Positions 35,258 through 46,811 of a stretch of DNA of 64,000 nucleotides are shown one piece after another. The notes beneath the pieces were generated by a model, which was given only the letters and a program-made list of their open reading frames with translations, did not search any database and was not told where the DNA came from. Positions within the stretch are counted from its first letter, which is position 1; each line of letters begins with the position of its first letter. Origin of the DNA: Pholiota molesta (Eukaryota > Basidiomycota > Agaricomycetes > Agaricales > Strophariaceae); NCBI GenBank assembly GCA_014925825.1, contig JACGCK010000019.1:434001-498000 (forward strand). The letters run 5' to 3'. Both the position numbers and the translations under genes were made by a program.

Positions 35258-37458
35258 AGCAACGCAAAGCATCATCTATGTATGTACACTCTGTCAGTCA
35301 CTTATTTCATTCAGAATTATATGTGTGGAAGTTCGTATTTCTGAATATCGACTCTGATTTGCGAACATTATCGATATCGTCCTTGCGAGTCCGAATGACC
35401 TTTCAATCCGACTTGGCAATTGCAACATCGCGACGAGCGGACCGATCGAATTTGAGACCTAAACCCCTTGACCCCTTGAAGCTTGAGTCTCATTCTGGTC
35501 CCTAGAGTCATATCCATTTATCAGTTCAAGCTTCAGTATGTCCCAGTAACAACCTTCATTTTTCGCTTCTGGCTCATTGAATTCTCTATGCGTTCTCATC
35601 ATTCAGCATCGAATTTACTCTGCTAATGGACTTTCACTCGTATTCGATACAATCTATATTTCTTTTACATCCGTTTGTTGTTACATCGCCTCTCCCTTCC
35701 TTCAGAGACTTTCCTGCCTTCAGCTCAAGGCGGGACACTTGCACATATGTCACTGGAAATCACGAACCCAAGGTTAATTTCTCCCTTGAAAAAGGACGTG
35801 TAGTTCCAAATGCTTCGCGGGTTTAGGTGAAAAATTCCAGTGCTTGACTTATACTCAAGGGTGCCGATGCGATCATACCCGATGTTTCTTTTTTTTGAAC
35901 GGCGAACAAAACTGCTTCAATCGCTCTTCGCTGAGATGCCTTGCGGGGGGCTTCATGTTTCCAAGAACCTTGCATAAAGGTCCGTGTATTGTGCTCACTG
36001 GTATTCATGTCCATGGATGCTGTCAAAGTGTCAGCAAAGACTTCATCATTATATTATTTACACTGACGGCGTTTTTGTTTTCGTTCCAAACGTTATGTGC
36101 GTCTAGGCTGGGGGGCCTTTTGGAACACTTCAGGCAGCGCCAGATCTTCAGTTCGAAGGCGTCATTAATTCAATGTGAATATCTCGTTGGCGGTGCTCAT
36201 GTACACAAAACCCATTCGTTTGTCTTCAAGTTTCCTGTCGAAAGTGTTATTCAACTTTTTTTTCTGCCTATATACCTATACAATCATTACAATGCTACAA
36301 CACCTCGATGACACGCCATGACTCTAGTATGATTAAAGAATGATTTCCATAATCTCTGGCCACCCAAGTATAGGTTCGAGCTTCAAGCTTCAAGCTTCAA
36401 CGCCTAGTCCGCGCGATCTATCTTGGCGAACGCCACATTTGAATAAATCAATAAATGGCCTCGCAGCAAAGGAATTCCATTCCATACCAGTCCATAACCA
36501 CCGACCAGTGTGTTATGAGCTGTGCCTTATAATTACATATGTACGCTGGCTTCGACTACAGGCGCTTGCTGGGGCCGATGGTGGCGCGGCGTACACCGGT
36601 TGGTGGCGCGTCCAACTGGCATTGACAGGCAGAACGGTACCTATGCTAAGGTTACCCCTCCGAGGCCACCATTGGGCTAGTTGCTGATATCTCGCCACTG
36701 GCTGGTTCATTCTGAAATTCCTTTTGTAATTTTGGGCACTTACACAGGAGAAGCGAAGGATGGCGTAGACTAGAAGATTTGAGTGCTGATATGATATCGG
36801 AAGGCGGGCAGCTGTTGCGAAAGAGGTGCTGACGAAGGTGTTCAGGCCAGAATCCTCGTGGTAGGCTCGATGCTCGCCTTGAGGAGATCACTGAGGTAAG
36901 ATAGAAGTTTATGGACGTTTTACGGCGTCTCTTACAATGGCCCATCCCGGAATCCGCGCCACAATCAAAATCTCGACATCTTAGAATCTGTGTATTGCCA
37001 CAAATACTTAGTTTTTACTTATTCCAGCAGGATCCGATGTTGTTCATTAGAACAAAATCTCCTTGTAATTTGTTCTAGAGCAGGCTCGAGCCTCGCAGGG
37101 CGTATTAATTCAGTCAATAAGAACCGATGTAATTTTGTCTGAAATATCTCAAAATGCAGCAGAAAGCGGAAATGGAATGCTTGGCATACCGGAATTAGCG
37201 GATGTCGCTGATCCTTGATAATCACACCCGTTTCGAGACTTATTGCCCAGTATGCTTTTGGTTGAAAATCACCTTATTTGCCTTCACAGTGCAGCTGCTC
37301 ATCTTGAGCTGATAAAGCATTCATTTTGCAAAACAGAAAGAGTCGCTGACGGGATTTTTTATTAAAATATTCTGCTAGCGCTCTCCGTTTTTGAAGCAAT
37401 CCTGCTGCAATCTATGTACTGCCGCTTCCTTTTGAGCCCTGTGCCTGGTGTTATGTCT
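35258..37458. other. Gene-poor region left of the hAT MITE
   Basis: About 2.2 kb with no recognisable gene. It contains a short tandem AGCTTCA repeat near 36375-36400. ORFs here lack family signatures. Confidence 0.45.
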
Positions 37459-37466
37459 TCTATTCC
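37459..37466 (+). repeat. Left 8-bp target-site duplication of the hAT MITE
   Basis: TCTATTCC, identical to 38295-38302. Confidence 0.85.
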
Positions 37467-38294
37467 CAGTGATGTGCCGGTTAGCTAACAGTTAGCATAG
37501 TTAATAACAGTTACAAAGGGTTAGAGAACCGTTATCGACCATCAATAACCGTAACCAACCTACCACATATAGTAATGTTCGCTGACAGAGCAGGTGCGCT
37601 CACGTTGCGGTCGATAAGCGTGCAGTCGCGCTCTAGGCGCACTGCTTGCGCGCTGCGCTACTATTGCACGAGGGGCAGAGTAAGAAGTACGAATAGCAAG
37701 TCAATAAAGATGTTTAGCGCCTCGAAAAAAAGAACAATGGTTACATCTTATTCTACAAATTAGAGCAGTGAATTTAACACAATAAGTACGTTACGCAGCC
37801 TACAGCTTGCACGGAGCGCGACAGAGGGCGCTCGACGGGCCGCTACCATTCTTCATCGACCTTCAGCTTTATCCTCGCACCGCGCGCGCGGTGTCAGTGG
37901 CTCACGTCCGCCGCATCCGCATCTGTCCGCCCTCCCATACAGTAACAGCACCGTCAGCGCTGCCGCCCAAGGGCGCTTGAGCGGCCGCCGCCGCTCTTCG
38001 TCTCTCGCGCCGCGCATGTGGTGGCAGCGGCTCAAGCCTGTTACGTCTGCGTTTGTCTGCACTTCCTGCACCGGGGGCGAGAAGTGCTCCAGCGGGCTCA
38101 ACGCACGCCGCGCACTTGCTGCGCGCAGGCGTGCTGGCAGTGTGTTAATTTTTCACACTGTCACAAGTTCCTGCTGACCCTGGACTCAACTTGTGGGAAA
38201 GTTAATTAACGCATAACTGTTATTAACTGTTATTAACTGTAACTGTTATCGTAACCTTAACTGCCCAGTTATGGTTATGACGCGCACATCACTG
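37467..38294. mobile_element. hAT-type MITE with 8-bp target duplication
   Basis: 828 bp bounded by an 11-bp inverted repeat CAGTGATGTGC (37467-37477) and its complement (38284-38294). It is flanked by identical 8-bp copies TCTATTCC (37459-37466 and 38295-38302), the target-site size of hAT elements. Both ends carry subterminal GTTAATAACAGTTA-like motifs in inverted orientation (37485-37530 and 38205-38255). The interior is GC-rich with CG-dense segments at 37575-38130 but no transposase. It is inferred to be mobilised in trans by a hAT transposase. The perfect target duplication indicates recent insertion. Confidence 0.85.
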
Positions 38295-38302
38295 TCTATT
38301 CC
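38295..38302 (+). repeat. Right 8-bp target-site duplication of the hAT MITE
   Basis: TCTATTCC, identical to 37459-37466. Confidence 0.85.
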
Positions 38303-39462
38303 TGTAATATAATATCAATCCAACCGCATAGCAACATTATAACGAGGGAACATGTCAGAATACGACGCCAGACGACGCCCATGCTTTGACGCCGAGATAC
38401 TCTTGACAGCGCATTAATGTCGAGAATTATGTATCTGATTGAACTGTTCAACATCTAAATCGTTGTTCGGGATCGAGCCTGATCGAGCTTATACACAAGC
38501 TCTTCTCTTCGTTTCTGCTATGGATATTGGAATAGCATCTGCCAGTGAGCTGGCTTATTATGTTATTAACAAGAGTTACACGCAAAATTAAAATGAGCTT
38601 TCGATAAGGACTGACTTGACTTGTACAAGTGACGGATGCAATCTGGCAAAACGTTCATGGATTGGCAACGACGTCGTCAGTGGTATCTACCAACCGACTC
38701 TAAAATCCTGCTCCCGTGGTAGCTCGTACATGAACTCCGGAAAACCACAGGGAAGCCCACAGGAATAGTGTTGCTTCTGGAATGCTTTCATGAAGCCTTG
38801 GCGCCGCAACTTCCTTTGTTAGCGGCCGCAATATGAGCGACAACTCAATTGTGTTAACAAACGACATATACAAAGGCACTGAACTTATTTTGGAATTATC
38901 TATGAATGAAAGAACAATACAACTTCGAACGATTATTCTGAGACTGGGCGTTTAGGCGTGTTCGGGAGACCACGACATTGCAATGTGGAAGGGGGCGCAA
39001 ATTCGAACGCGAATGTCGCGGCGACCAACGCTATGACGCGTCCCTAGAACACTGGGCGTGTGGAACGAAAAATTGCAACAATGCGTTATCTAGGGTCCAT
39101 GATCGTGCCGCTTCGTGCGACAACGTTGGTGGTGGGAATCAGGGACAGTCCCGATTAGGCGATTGTTTGTCCTTTTTCGGCTTCCACTATGATTTAATTG
39201 TATAAGATATCGGGCAAGCGCCCTGGACCTGAATGTATTTGTTTGTTCATAGCAAATTACACGGTTCGATGGATCGACCGACAAGCGTTCGCATTTACTG
39301 GTCCCCCTTCATAAACGGTTCACTTTTTAGGCTTCTTTTTTGTTTGTGCCCCCTTGTCCAGGTCCTGTGCGCGGTCGATATTAGAGCCGTAAAACGCCTT
39401 CTCGAGCATTCTAGCTTTCAGTTCTTCTCCTTTCTTGCTTGCTACTATTACTCCTTGCCAAT
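38303..39462. other. Gene-poor flank, GT2 promoter
   Basis: No exon recognised; the last few hundred bases carry T-rich stretches (39320-39450) typical of a strong fungal promoter/leader before the glycosyltransferase start. Confidence 0.4.
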
Positions 39463-41907
39463 ATGGCAGACATCCATTCTTTTCAAGCATCTGACCCCAC
39501 CCACCCTCATGACCTTAAGAAAGTCACTGCACCCTATGCTCTGGCGCTAAGCCCTCAGGACTCCGTCGAGTCTTTCCCAACGTATGTTTAACGCGCTTCA
39601 TTCTTTCCTACCGTTTTGAAAAAAGCTATTTGACTTTTTTAGCAAGAAGGGAGACAACTACCATGGAATCATTCATGTCGAGTCTGACGATGGACTCTAT
39701 GAAAAGGCGACCAAGATTCATCTGGGAACTATTGTTCAGGTCAACTCTATCGCCTCCACGCCGAGCGACTTAACTGCCGCATCGTCCGCCAGGACCTCGC
39801 GCACATCTTCCCCTTCGCTATCTCGTACCGGTTCAGCAGCAGACTTGGACAGTCCCGATGGATACTTTGCCGCGCGCCGCGTACAGGCCTCGTATACTCC
39901 TTCGCCCCACACGATTGAGATTAAGTACGAGGAAAGGTTACCAGCCAAGGTAAATAAATTTCTGTCTCCATTTGCTTGTTTCTTCAGTGTTCAGATCTTG
40001 TAATCAGGATATTGAGGCTCCGGTTCGCCCTCTGAACATTTACGTTCCCCCTGGCCGTAAGGAGGAATCAGAGCCAGATTCGCCTCGCACACCGACTACT
40101 GCTACTCCGGCTCTCGCTGAAGTCGCTGTCGAGACTCATGTTATAGAGACCCCTACTGAGAGCGACTCTGCGCCTGCGAAGCGCTGGTGGCAGATTTCTT
40201 TGAGACGCAAGAAGCAAGCTACCATCGACAAGAAGGTGGTCGCGGCTGTCCCAGCAGAGGAGACCAGCACTCTCATTCTGCCTTCCGCTCCTACCGATTA
40301 TGAGAAGACTTCATATACGCAGACCCGTCGGTAAGTTATTCATTCAAACTGAGGACAAGGCATCACTGACAAAGATTCTAGAGTTCCTTTGTACCTTTTC
40401 GGCACAATTTCCTTCCTGAGTGTTTCAGCTGGTATGTGGCTGTTTACCATTTCCAATAAACGTTTCTACTGGTACGCCATTCTGTTTTTTTTTGTTGCTT
40501 CCGGATTTATTTCTCACGTTATGTGGTAGGTTCGGTGTCTTCTTCGGCTTTATAGAAATCTACCTCCTTATTTTCTTCGTTATCGGCTACGTTGGAAAGG
40601 ATTTCAATCTCAAAGAACACAATAGCTTACTCGAGGAGCATTCTTATCCCTCGGACAAGCTTCCCCTTGTTGACATCTATCTTCCGTGCTGTCACGAGCC
40701 ATTGGAAATCTTGGAGAACACCTACAAGCATGTGCAAAAGCTTACATACGGCAATTTCAAGGTGTGGGTCCTTGATGATGGCGGTCTTGACACGGTGAAG
40801 CGCCTTGCCGAAAGCTATGGATTCAACTACATCACTCGCGACAACAAGCCCCACCTGAAGAAGGCAGGTAACTTGCGGTATGCATTCACCAAGACCGAAG
40901 GCGACTTCTTCGTCATTTTCGATGCCGATTTCTGCCCCCGCACCGACTTCATCGAGAATACGGTTGTGTATATGAACAAGTTCAAGGATATTGCCATTGT
41001 TCAGTCCCCCCAGTTCTTCCGCCCTTGTGCTGAGCAAACTTGGGTTGAACAGGGTGGGTCTGCTACTCAGGAACTCTTCTACCGCGTTGTTCAGGTTAAC
41101 CGTGACCGGTGGGGTGGTGCTATCTGCGTTGGCAGTAATGCCATGTACCGTCGTGAGGCTCTCGTTGAGGTTGGTGGCACCGCAGAGATCGGCCACTCCG
41201 AGGACGTTCATACCGGTTTCTATGCTGTCACCCGTGGATGGAGAGTCAAGTACATTCCTCTCGCTCTTGCCTGTGGAATTTCGCCCGATACACCCAAAGC
41301 CTATTTCTCGCAACAAATGCGCTGGTGTTCCGGTTCGACTTCGCTGCTGATCAACTCCGACTTTTGGACATCAAACCTCACGATCATCCAGAAGGTCTGC
41401 TACCTCAGTGGTATGATGTTCTACGCCTCGTCTGCTGCCATGGCCATCCTCAACACGCTTCCCGGTCTTCTCTTGCTCGCTTTCAACCCCAAGGTTGTCA
41501 TGTGGTACAACTGTGCTTTCGTTGTCCCTTCTCTCGTCTACTCCGTCTTCTTCTTCCGCATGTGGTCGCGCCAGAAGTACAACTTCAACTGCAATTTTGT
41601 CTTCACAATCCAGCAGTATGCATATCTGATGGCGATTAAGGACCGAGTTTTCAACACGACTGCCCTGTGGGTGCCATCCGGAGACAACAAAGCCCACGAG
41701 GGAGCGAAAAAGAAGGGCGGTAACAACAAGTATCGCAACATGCGCATCTTCTGTGCCGTTTGGTTGTTGAGTTCCACAGGAGGTATGATTGCGGGCACTG
41801 TTGTTCGTGTCGGCCAAGGTTATCACTGGTACAACTTCTTCCCTCTCTTATTGCTCGATGGCTACTCGCTCTTCATAGCCCATCGTTTTATTCTTTTCTC
41901 GTCGTAA
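39463..41907 (+). CDS. Cellulose-synthase-like processive glycosyltransferase (GT2)
   Basis: Membrane beta-glycan synthase of unproven product. The start at 39463 (MADIHSFQASDPTHPHDLKK) leads into about 190 soluble Ser/Pro/Thr-rich residues, then two transmembrane helices (SFLSVSAGMWLFTI, GFIEIYLLIFFVIGYV). The catalytic loop holds VWVLDDGGLD, the DxD as FDADFCPR, and GHSEDVHTGF as the third acidic site. The QxxRW motif is QQMRWCSGS. Four to five more helices follow to FIAHRFILFSS. Four introns, all in frame (39597-39641, 39952-40006, 40332-40380, 40472-40530). All D,D,D,QxxRW residues are present, so it should be active. Related fungal GT2 proteins affect hyphal surface growth; whether this one makes cellulose, chitin-like or other glycan cannot be told. 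Confidence 0.88.
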
Positions 41908-42604
41908 ACATCGCTTATCGCTCCTATTCTCTCTCTTTTCAGTGTCTTTTATTGCCTACGCCACGCTCGTTGTTTGTCTTCACTCTGCGGACATTCTTTC
42001 ATATATTATACTGTGGGCATTACAACCCAGCCTAGACTTTGCGAGAGCGTCGTTATTCGCCCTTGCTAATGTATATATCCATTTATTTGTGGTGGTTCCA
42101 AGCATTTATCCCTTCCTAGCATTTTTCCTCTTAGATACACGGTCATGACCACACGCCCAAAGACAACGTTCACCATTACTTGGCATGTCATAATGAGATT
42201 CAGTTAGTCGATACATGTGTGTGTTGTTCACTATTAGGATGAGTGTCATGGAATGGATATAGGCAGGTTACGCCTCAATTCTTGAATGTTTCTAGACCCT
42301 GAATCGAACCATGATAAGCGCTTAAGCAGTTGTTGGCAGTAGCTGGAATGGAACTTGAAATGTTGATCAAGTTTTTGGAAGGTAGCAACTAATAATCATA
42401 TACCACTTTCCGTTGCGATAGAGATATACTTTTGGTGGGTGCATGGTGCACACCTATTTGAAAGTAAGTATGCTGAGATGAAATGGAATTCCCCGCGGAC
42501 GGATGGAATAGCAGATATGTGATGAAATATGAGATGGAGTGTGAGTATGATAGGCACAATTGAGATAAGTAGGAAAAGGGCGGATGAATGAATGCTGGAA
42601 AGGA
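41908..42604. other. Convergent 3' flanks of GT2 and UTP3
   Basis: About 700 bp. A hydrophobic 68-codon ORF at 41942-42148 starts close after the GT2 stop and could be an alternative, intron-joined C-terminus, but the frame does not need it. Confidence 0.4.
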
Positions 42605-44875
42605 TTATCCCAGAGGCACACTCTTGACGACTTTGGTGATACCGGAGCGTTCGCCATCGTACCGGCCTCCTGCCGCTGAAAGACCGCCTTTGTAAACAGC
42701 TTTTTGGGATGCAATCTTCTTCTTTGCCTTTTCGAACTTTTGTCTCTTCTTGACACGTGGATTGCGTACGGCCTTTGGACGATGAGGTGTAAGACCTTTG
42801 TTGGTCAAGATAGCGCGTGTAAGAGAGCGAGGTCCGGCCGCTTCGCCTTCTTCGAGTGGGACGCTAGAGAGAGGTTAAAATCTGAAAAATAAACCAAAAA
42901 GAACATGACTATACCGAGCTCGTCCAGATGCAGCCTCGTATTCTTCTTTCTTCCTCATTTTCGTCTCCTTTGATTTATTTTTCACCAGTTCGTAGTAATC
43001 ATCGGGACTTTCTGCACCTTCATCGTCTTCATCACCCCTCGATCGTTTCTGTCCAGCCCGAGGTTCGGGCTCTTCATCGTCCAAAGGCGCCCCGACTTGG
43101 TTCTGCGCTCTGATGGCAGCTTCTTTCACGAGTCGTGCTTCCTTGGCACTCTTGCGTTCTCGATAGGGTATATCGTCGTCGCCACCAGCAGCTTGATTCC
43201 TTGCTCCTTGTCGGCGGGCGGTGGCGCTGTCGATCTTGGAAGTGTGGAAGCGCAAAGATTTCTTCCTCGCCGTCTTGTCAGCGGCATCCACCGAGTGAAG
43301 AGCCGTTGCTTCACCATAAGCATCAACAAGGTCGTTATCGGCTTCTTGGCGATGTGATGAAGATTTGGATTTCGAAGATACGAATTCGGGTTCAACCAAG
43401 TCAAAGACCGGGGTGACCATTTTAGGTCCTTCGTCCTTCTCCCTCTGAGTCTTTCGCTTCTTCTTGGGCGGTAAACGAGGTGTAGAACCAGCGAGGTCAA
43501 TCGATTCCTTGGCGTCATCCAAGAGATCGTTGAGCTCATCAGAGTCCAACCCGTCTTCATGATCAACGCTCCAGACATTCTCGCCATCGGCCATGATTTC
43601 GTCGAAGGTCATGGACTCTTCATCCTCCTCATAGTCGTCTTCATCTTCGTCTTCGGAATCAGATGCCGCGAAGTTGAGGTCCTCCAAAGTTTGTAGAGCT
43701 TGTTTAAGAGTAAGGAGACGCTGCATGATAGGATGCGATTGAAGAAGAGCAGGACGTTGAGCATATTTTGCACTAGATCTTAGATGGAGGTAAAAGGCAA
43801 GGACGGTGCTATAGGAAAGTAGGGCCTCTATACTTGAAATTAGGAACTGTTTATGGTATGTGCAAAATATATTACTTACGATAATGCATATGAATCATTC
43901 CAAGGCTGAGGGCATCCCGGTCCTGAGATTCCAAGCTATTCAGGTAGAAATCGAATTAACATTCGGCTCGGCAGAGTTCTCTTTCATAACGTGTACTCAC
44001 TATGCCATTTTTTGTTTTGTTTTCTGAAGGTTCTGAACGGTATCTTCCCAGTCACGCGCCAGTGCCAAAGCTTCTGGACTTGTCTTCTCCAGGTGCCGCA
44101 AAAGAGCTTTTTTATCCGTCGTAGGGGGAGGTAGGACAGAAGGTACGGGATCCTCAACATCACTGTCCAAAAAGTAAGTGGAATGAATATTTCAAAGCGA
44201 TGAGGACGTACACAGTATCAACTTTTTCGTCTGGCTCAAACTCCGGATTGTCATTCAAGCCAAAGTCTTCGTCGGCCATCTCCTGGCGCATCTTGGTCTG
44301 CAGTCGCTTTGATTCTTGCTCCTCAAGTTCATTGCCCTCTTCATCGTCTGATTCCAGCTCGTTGGCGTTGGAAGAATAATACGCCCCTCGTCCTTTGCCC
44401 CAGCTCTCCTCTTCTTCCTCTTCTTCCTCCTCTTCATCGGAATCCGCTTTCTTTCCCTTGGCCTTCTTACCCTCCTTCTGCTTCTTTTTCTTGGGAGCTG
44501 GTGCCTTTTCCTCAGGGATATCGTTTTCTTCGTCATCGTCGTCATATTCTGCATAGTCCTGTCCCTCTTCATCGTCTTCGGAATTATCTTCTACACCCTT
44601 TAACGCAAAGACTTCGTCCTCATCGCCATCGTCGTCCGCTCCTCCGGCATAGTCTCCTTCCAGCAGAATTTTGTCCCGGTTATGATGGACTGTCAAAAGT
44701 GTTCATTAGCTGATTTGTCTTGTATGATGAAAGGGCAGCAGGACGTACATTGGTCTTCCTCGTCCATTGGGATATCTTCGATAGTATTCCATTTTTTCAT
44801 TTTCCCGTCAGACCTCTTGAGAGGTTTTGGGGTCTTCCCATCCTTTCTTCCCTTTGTTGCGCGCCTTCTGACCAT
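42605..44875 (-). CDS. UTP3: U3 snoRNP protein Utp3/Sas10
   Basis: Small-subunit processome factor for 18S rRNA. The start at 44875 gives MVRRRATKGRKDGKTPKPLK. Acidic and Lys-rich segments follow (44200-44650, with an acidic ESWGKGRGAYYSSNANELES motif typical of the family), then a Sas10/C1D region (PEALALARDWEDTVQNLQKT, HPIMQRLLTLKQALQTLEDL), another acidic stretch, and the conserved Sas10 C-terminus NKGLTPHRPKAVRNPRVKKR to YKGGLSAAGGRYDGERSGIT ending KSVPLG at 42605. Frame intact across about seven exons. A gag-only LTR element sits 382 bp upstream of the start, within the likely promoter. Confidence 0.93.
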
Positions 44876-45257
44876 CGTAGCGATTCCAGGCGCCAATTCT
44901 TGGCTGTAGTAACTGTTAAGACTAGCTTGTATTCGACAAAAGTTTAGAAATGTTATCACGTGATATCGATTTCTTCCGGACCGCTACGCCGCAGAAACCA
45001 GACCCACTGGCGCCCTGCCTCCTCAGAAACCCTCAGAGTGCCCAGTGGACTAGCAGTGGACTGTCCACGTTGGATAATAACCTAAGGGCCGCTTGTGACG
45101 AGCGGCAACACCTGCTACCGTCTCTTCTTCCGTATGCACAAGCATTCCATGTAGTATCTAATGTGCTGAAATGTCATCAGAATTTCAAGGAATACTGCGC
45201 GTTACTTATTATCATTCATATCTCCTTCTATGTCTGAGCCCAGAATACATATAATTT
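44876..45257. other. Upstream region of UTP3, cut by an LTR element
   Basis: About 380 bp before the LTR element; holds the proximal UTP3 promoter. No other feature recognised. Confidence 0.4.
45253..45257 (+). repeat. Left 5-bp target-site duplication of the LTR element
   Basis: AATTT directly before the 5' LTR, identical to 46807-46811. Confidence 0.85.
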
Positions 45258-45463
45258 TGTTGGATTGATGAATTCAAGCGCATCACCTGCGTGATCACTT
45301 TACATTTCATAACCATGCATTCACATTATTGTTTTATATTTCATGTGATTCTCTACGTAGTTGTTGATGTATTTAAGTACTGATTATGATGAATGGGACC
45401 TCGCGCGTTTGCGAGGGTCCCTTTTCCACCCGCCTAAACGTTCGAGAACCGTTTAAATCAACA
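45258..45463 (+). repeat. 5' LTR
   Basis: 206 bp, identical to the 3' LTR. Contains a TATTTAA box-like motif (45370-45376) and a near-palindromic hairpin at 45395-45421 (GGGACC-TCGC stem), likely promoter and RNA-end signals. Confidence 0.93.
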
Positions 45464-45643
45464 CAAACGCGCATTATACCCTCTGCGCAGCTCTCGTGCC
45501 ATTCCGAGCGACATCTTTGCTTTCTCTCATTACGCAAACTCGGTCTTATTTTTAGGTTGCAGTACCTAGCGAAATAAACTGCAGAAGAACCCTACGAGAC
45601 ACTTTTTATTCCACTATCCTTGCTATTCAATCCCCCTCTCGAG

Positions 45644-46503
45644 ATGACGACGTCTGAATCTACTGTTCGCTTCGAACGCCTCAACAACACCAACTATGCC
45701 GAGTGGTCTCTTCGCATGGAAGCTGTTCTCGTGCGGGCAGGCTTGTGGGAAGTGGTTCAGCCAACTGTCGACGTTTTCACTGCGGACGGAAAGGAAAGGA
45801 CGCATCGACGATTGCGACGGAATTCGAAGCCGCGCTGAAGGCGCGCAAGAAGACGAAGATGAATGAAGCACGAGCCGAGATCATTCTGCGCCTCGAGGAT
45901 GGCCAATTATCTCATTGCTTGCGATCAGACGACCCGCGCGCTATTTGGCTAATTTTAGAAAGCGTTCATCGAGCCGCCGGATTTGCGACAAGCCTGGCGC
46001 TGCGCCGCAAGTTTCTCACGCTGAAGAAGACCTCCGAGACGATGCAAGCGTGGATCGGACAGATTCAAGCACTCGCTTTTCGACTGGAGCAAGCCGGGAT
46101 AACTGTCAGCGACCAGGACAAGATCCTTGCTTTGACTATGGGACTCCCTCCAAGCTATGATGCTGTCATCATTAATTTTGACTCTACTCCCACCGACCAA
46201 CTTACTCTCGCCCATGTGATTTCGCGCTTGCTCAATGAGGAAGTGCGCCAGCTTTCCGGAAAACCGAACTCCGAAAATTCCGAAGGAGCCCAAGACGAGG
46301 CGATGGCTGTTACCCAGCGCGGAAATAAGCGCGGGCTCGTGCGTCAAACATCTGAAATTGTTTGCTTCTTTTGCGACAAGAAGGGACATTACAAGTCGGA
46401 CTGTCCAGAGAGATTAGCTTGGGAGAAGACGAAGAGGAAGAATGCCGAGACCGCTGCAGCTGTTTCCACATCCGACGATGAAGATTCCGATTTGGCTTTT
46501 TGA
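45644..46503 (+). CDS. gag: Gag-like capsid protein of the LTR element
   Basis: Starts MTTSESTVRFERLNNTNYAE, then WSLRMEAVLVRAGLWEVVQP, a Copia/UBN2-type gag opening (DUF4219-like). It continues ARAEIILRLEDGQLSHCLRS, LKKTSETMQAWIGQIQAL, MGLPPSYDAVIINFDSTP, and a CCHC zinc knuckle CFFCDKKGHYKSDC (46367-46408). It stops after DDEDSDLAF, before where a protease would begin. The first 50 residues and the rest are in different frames: one base is missing in the AAAGG run near 45791-45797 relative to the expected reading. Whether the copy is broken or the base lost in sequencing is open. Confidence 0.85.
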
Positions 46504-46600
46504 AGGACTTTGATAAGATTGCGGGGGTGCCGCCGGTATGAAGTTCTCTTTTATTTTAGATATTCCTTTCATTTCTTGTGGTGTTGCGCTTGCGGGGGTG

Positions 46601-46806
46601 TGTTGGATTGATGAATTCAAGCGCATCACCTGCGTGATCACTTTACATTTCATAACCATGCATTCACATTATTGTTTTATATTTCATGTGATTCTCTACG
46701 TAGTTGTTGATGTATTTAAGTACTGATTATGATGAATGGGACCTCGCGCGTTTGCGAGGGTCCCTTTTCCACCCGCCTAAACGTTCGAGAACCGTTTAAA
46801 TCAACA
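46601..46806 (+). repeat. 3' LTR
   Basis: 206 bp, identical to the 5' LTR; preceded by a G-rich tract and followed by AATTT, the target duplication. Confidence 0.93.
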
Positions 46807-46811
46807 AATTT
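46807..46811 (+). repeat. Right 5-bp target-site duplication of the LTR element
   Basis: AATTT directly after the 3' LTR, identical to 45253-45257. Confidence 0.85.

Larger units (their letters stand above)
45258..46806 (+). mobile_element. Complete gag-only LTR retroelement (Copia-like, non-autonomous)
   Basis: 1549 bp with two identical 206-bp LTRs (45258-45463 and 46601-46806), each TGTTGG...TCAACA, bounded by 5-bp target duplications AATTT (45253-45257 and 46807-46811). The interior carries only a gag-like reading frame and two copies of a GCGGGGGTG tract (46521-46529, 46592-46600); the second abuts the 3' LTR and fits a polypurine-tract role. There is no protease, integrase or reverse transcriptase, so reverse transcription and integration must come from another element. 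Identical LTRs mean a very recent insertion. A canonical TGG-type primer-binding site after the 5' LTR is not evident. Confidence 0.93.

Noticed and set aside
41942..42148. Hydrophobic ORF after the GT2 stop as an extra C-terminal membrane exon
   Set aside because: The splice needed gives a different frame, and GT2 already ends with a full helix set.
42435..42465. GGTGCACACCTATTTG resembling the TA-element terminal repeat
   Set aside because: Only short, interrupted similarity; no partner repeat nearby.
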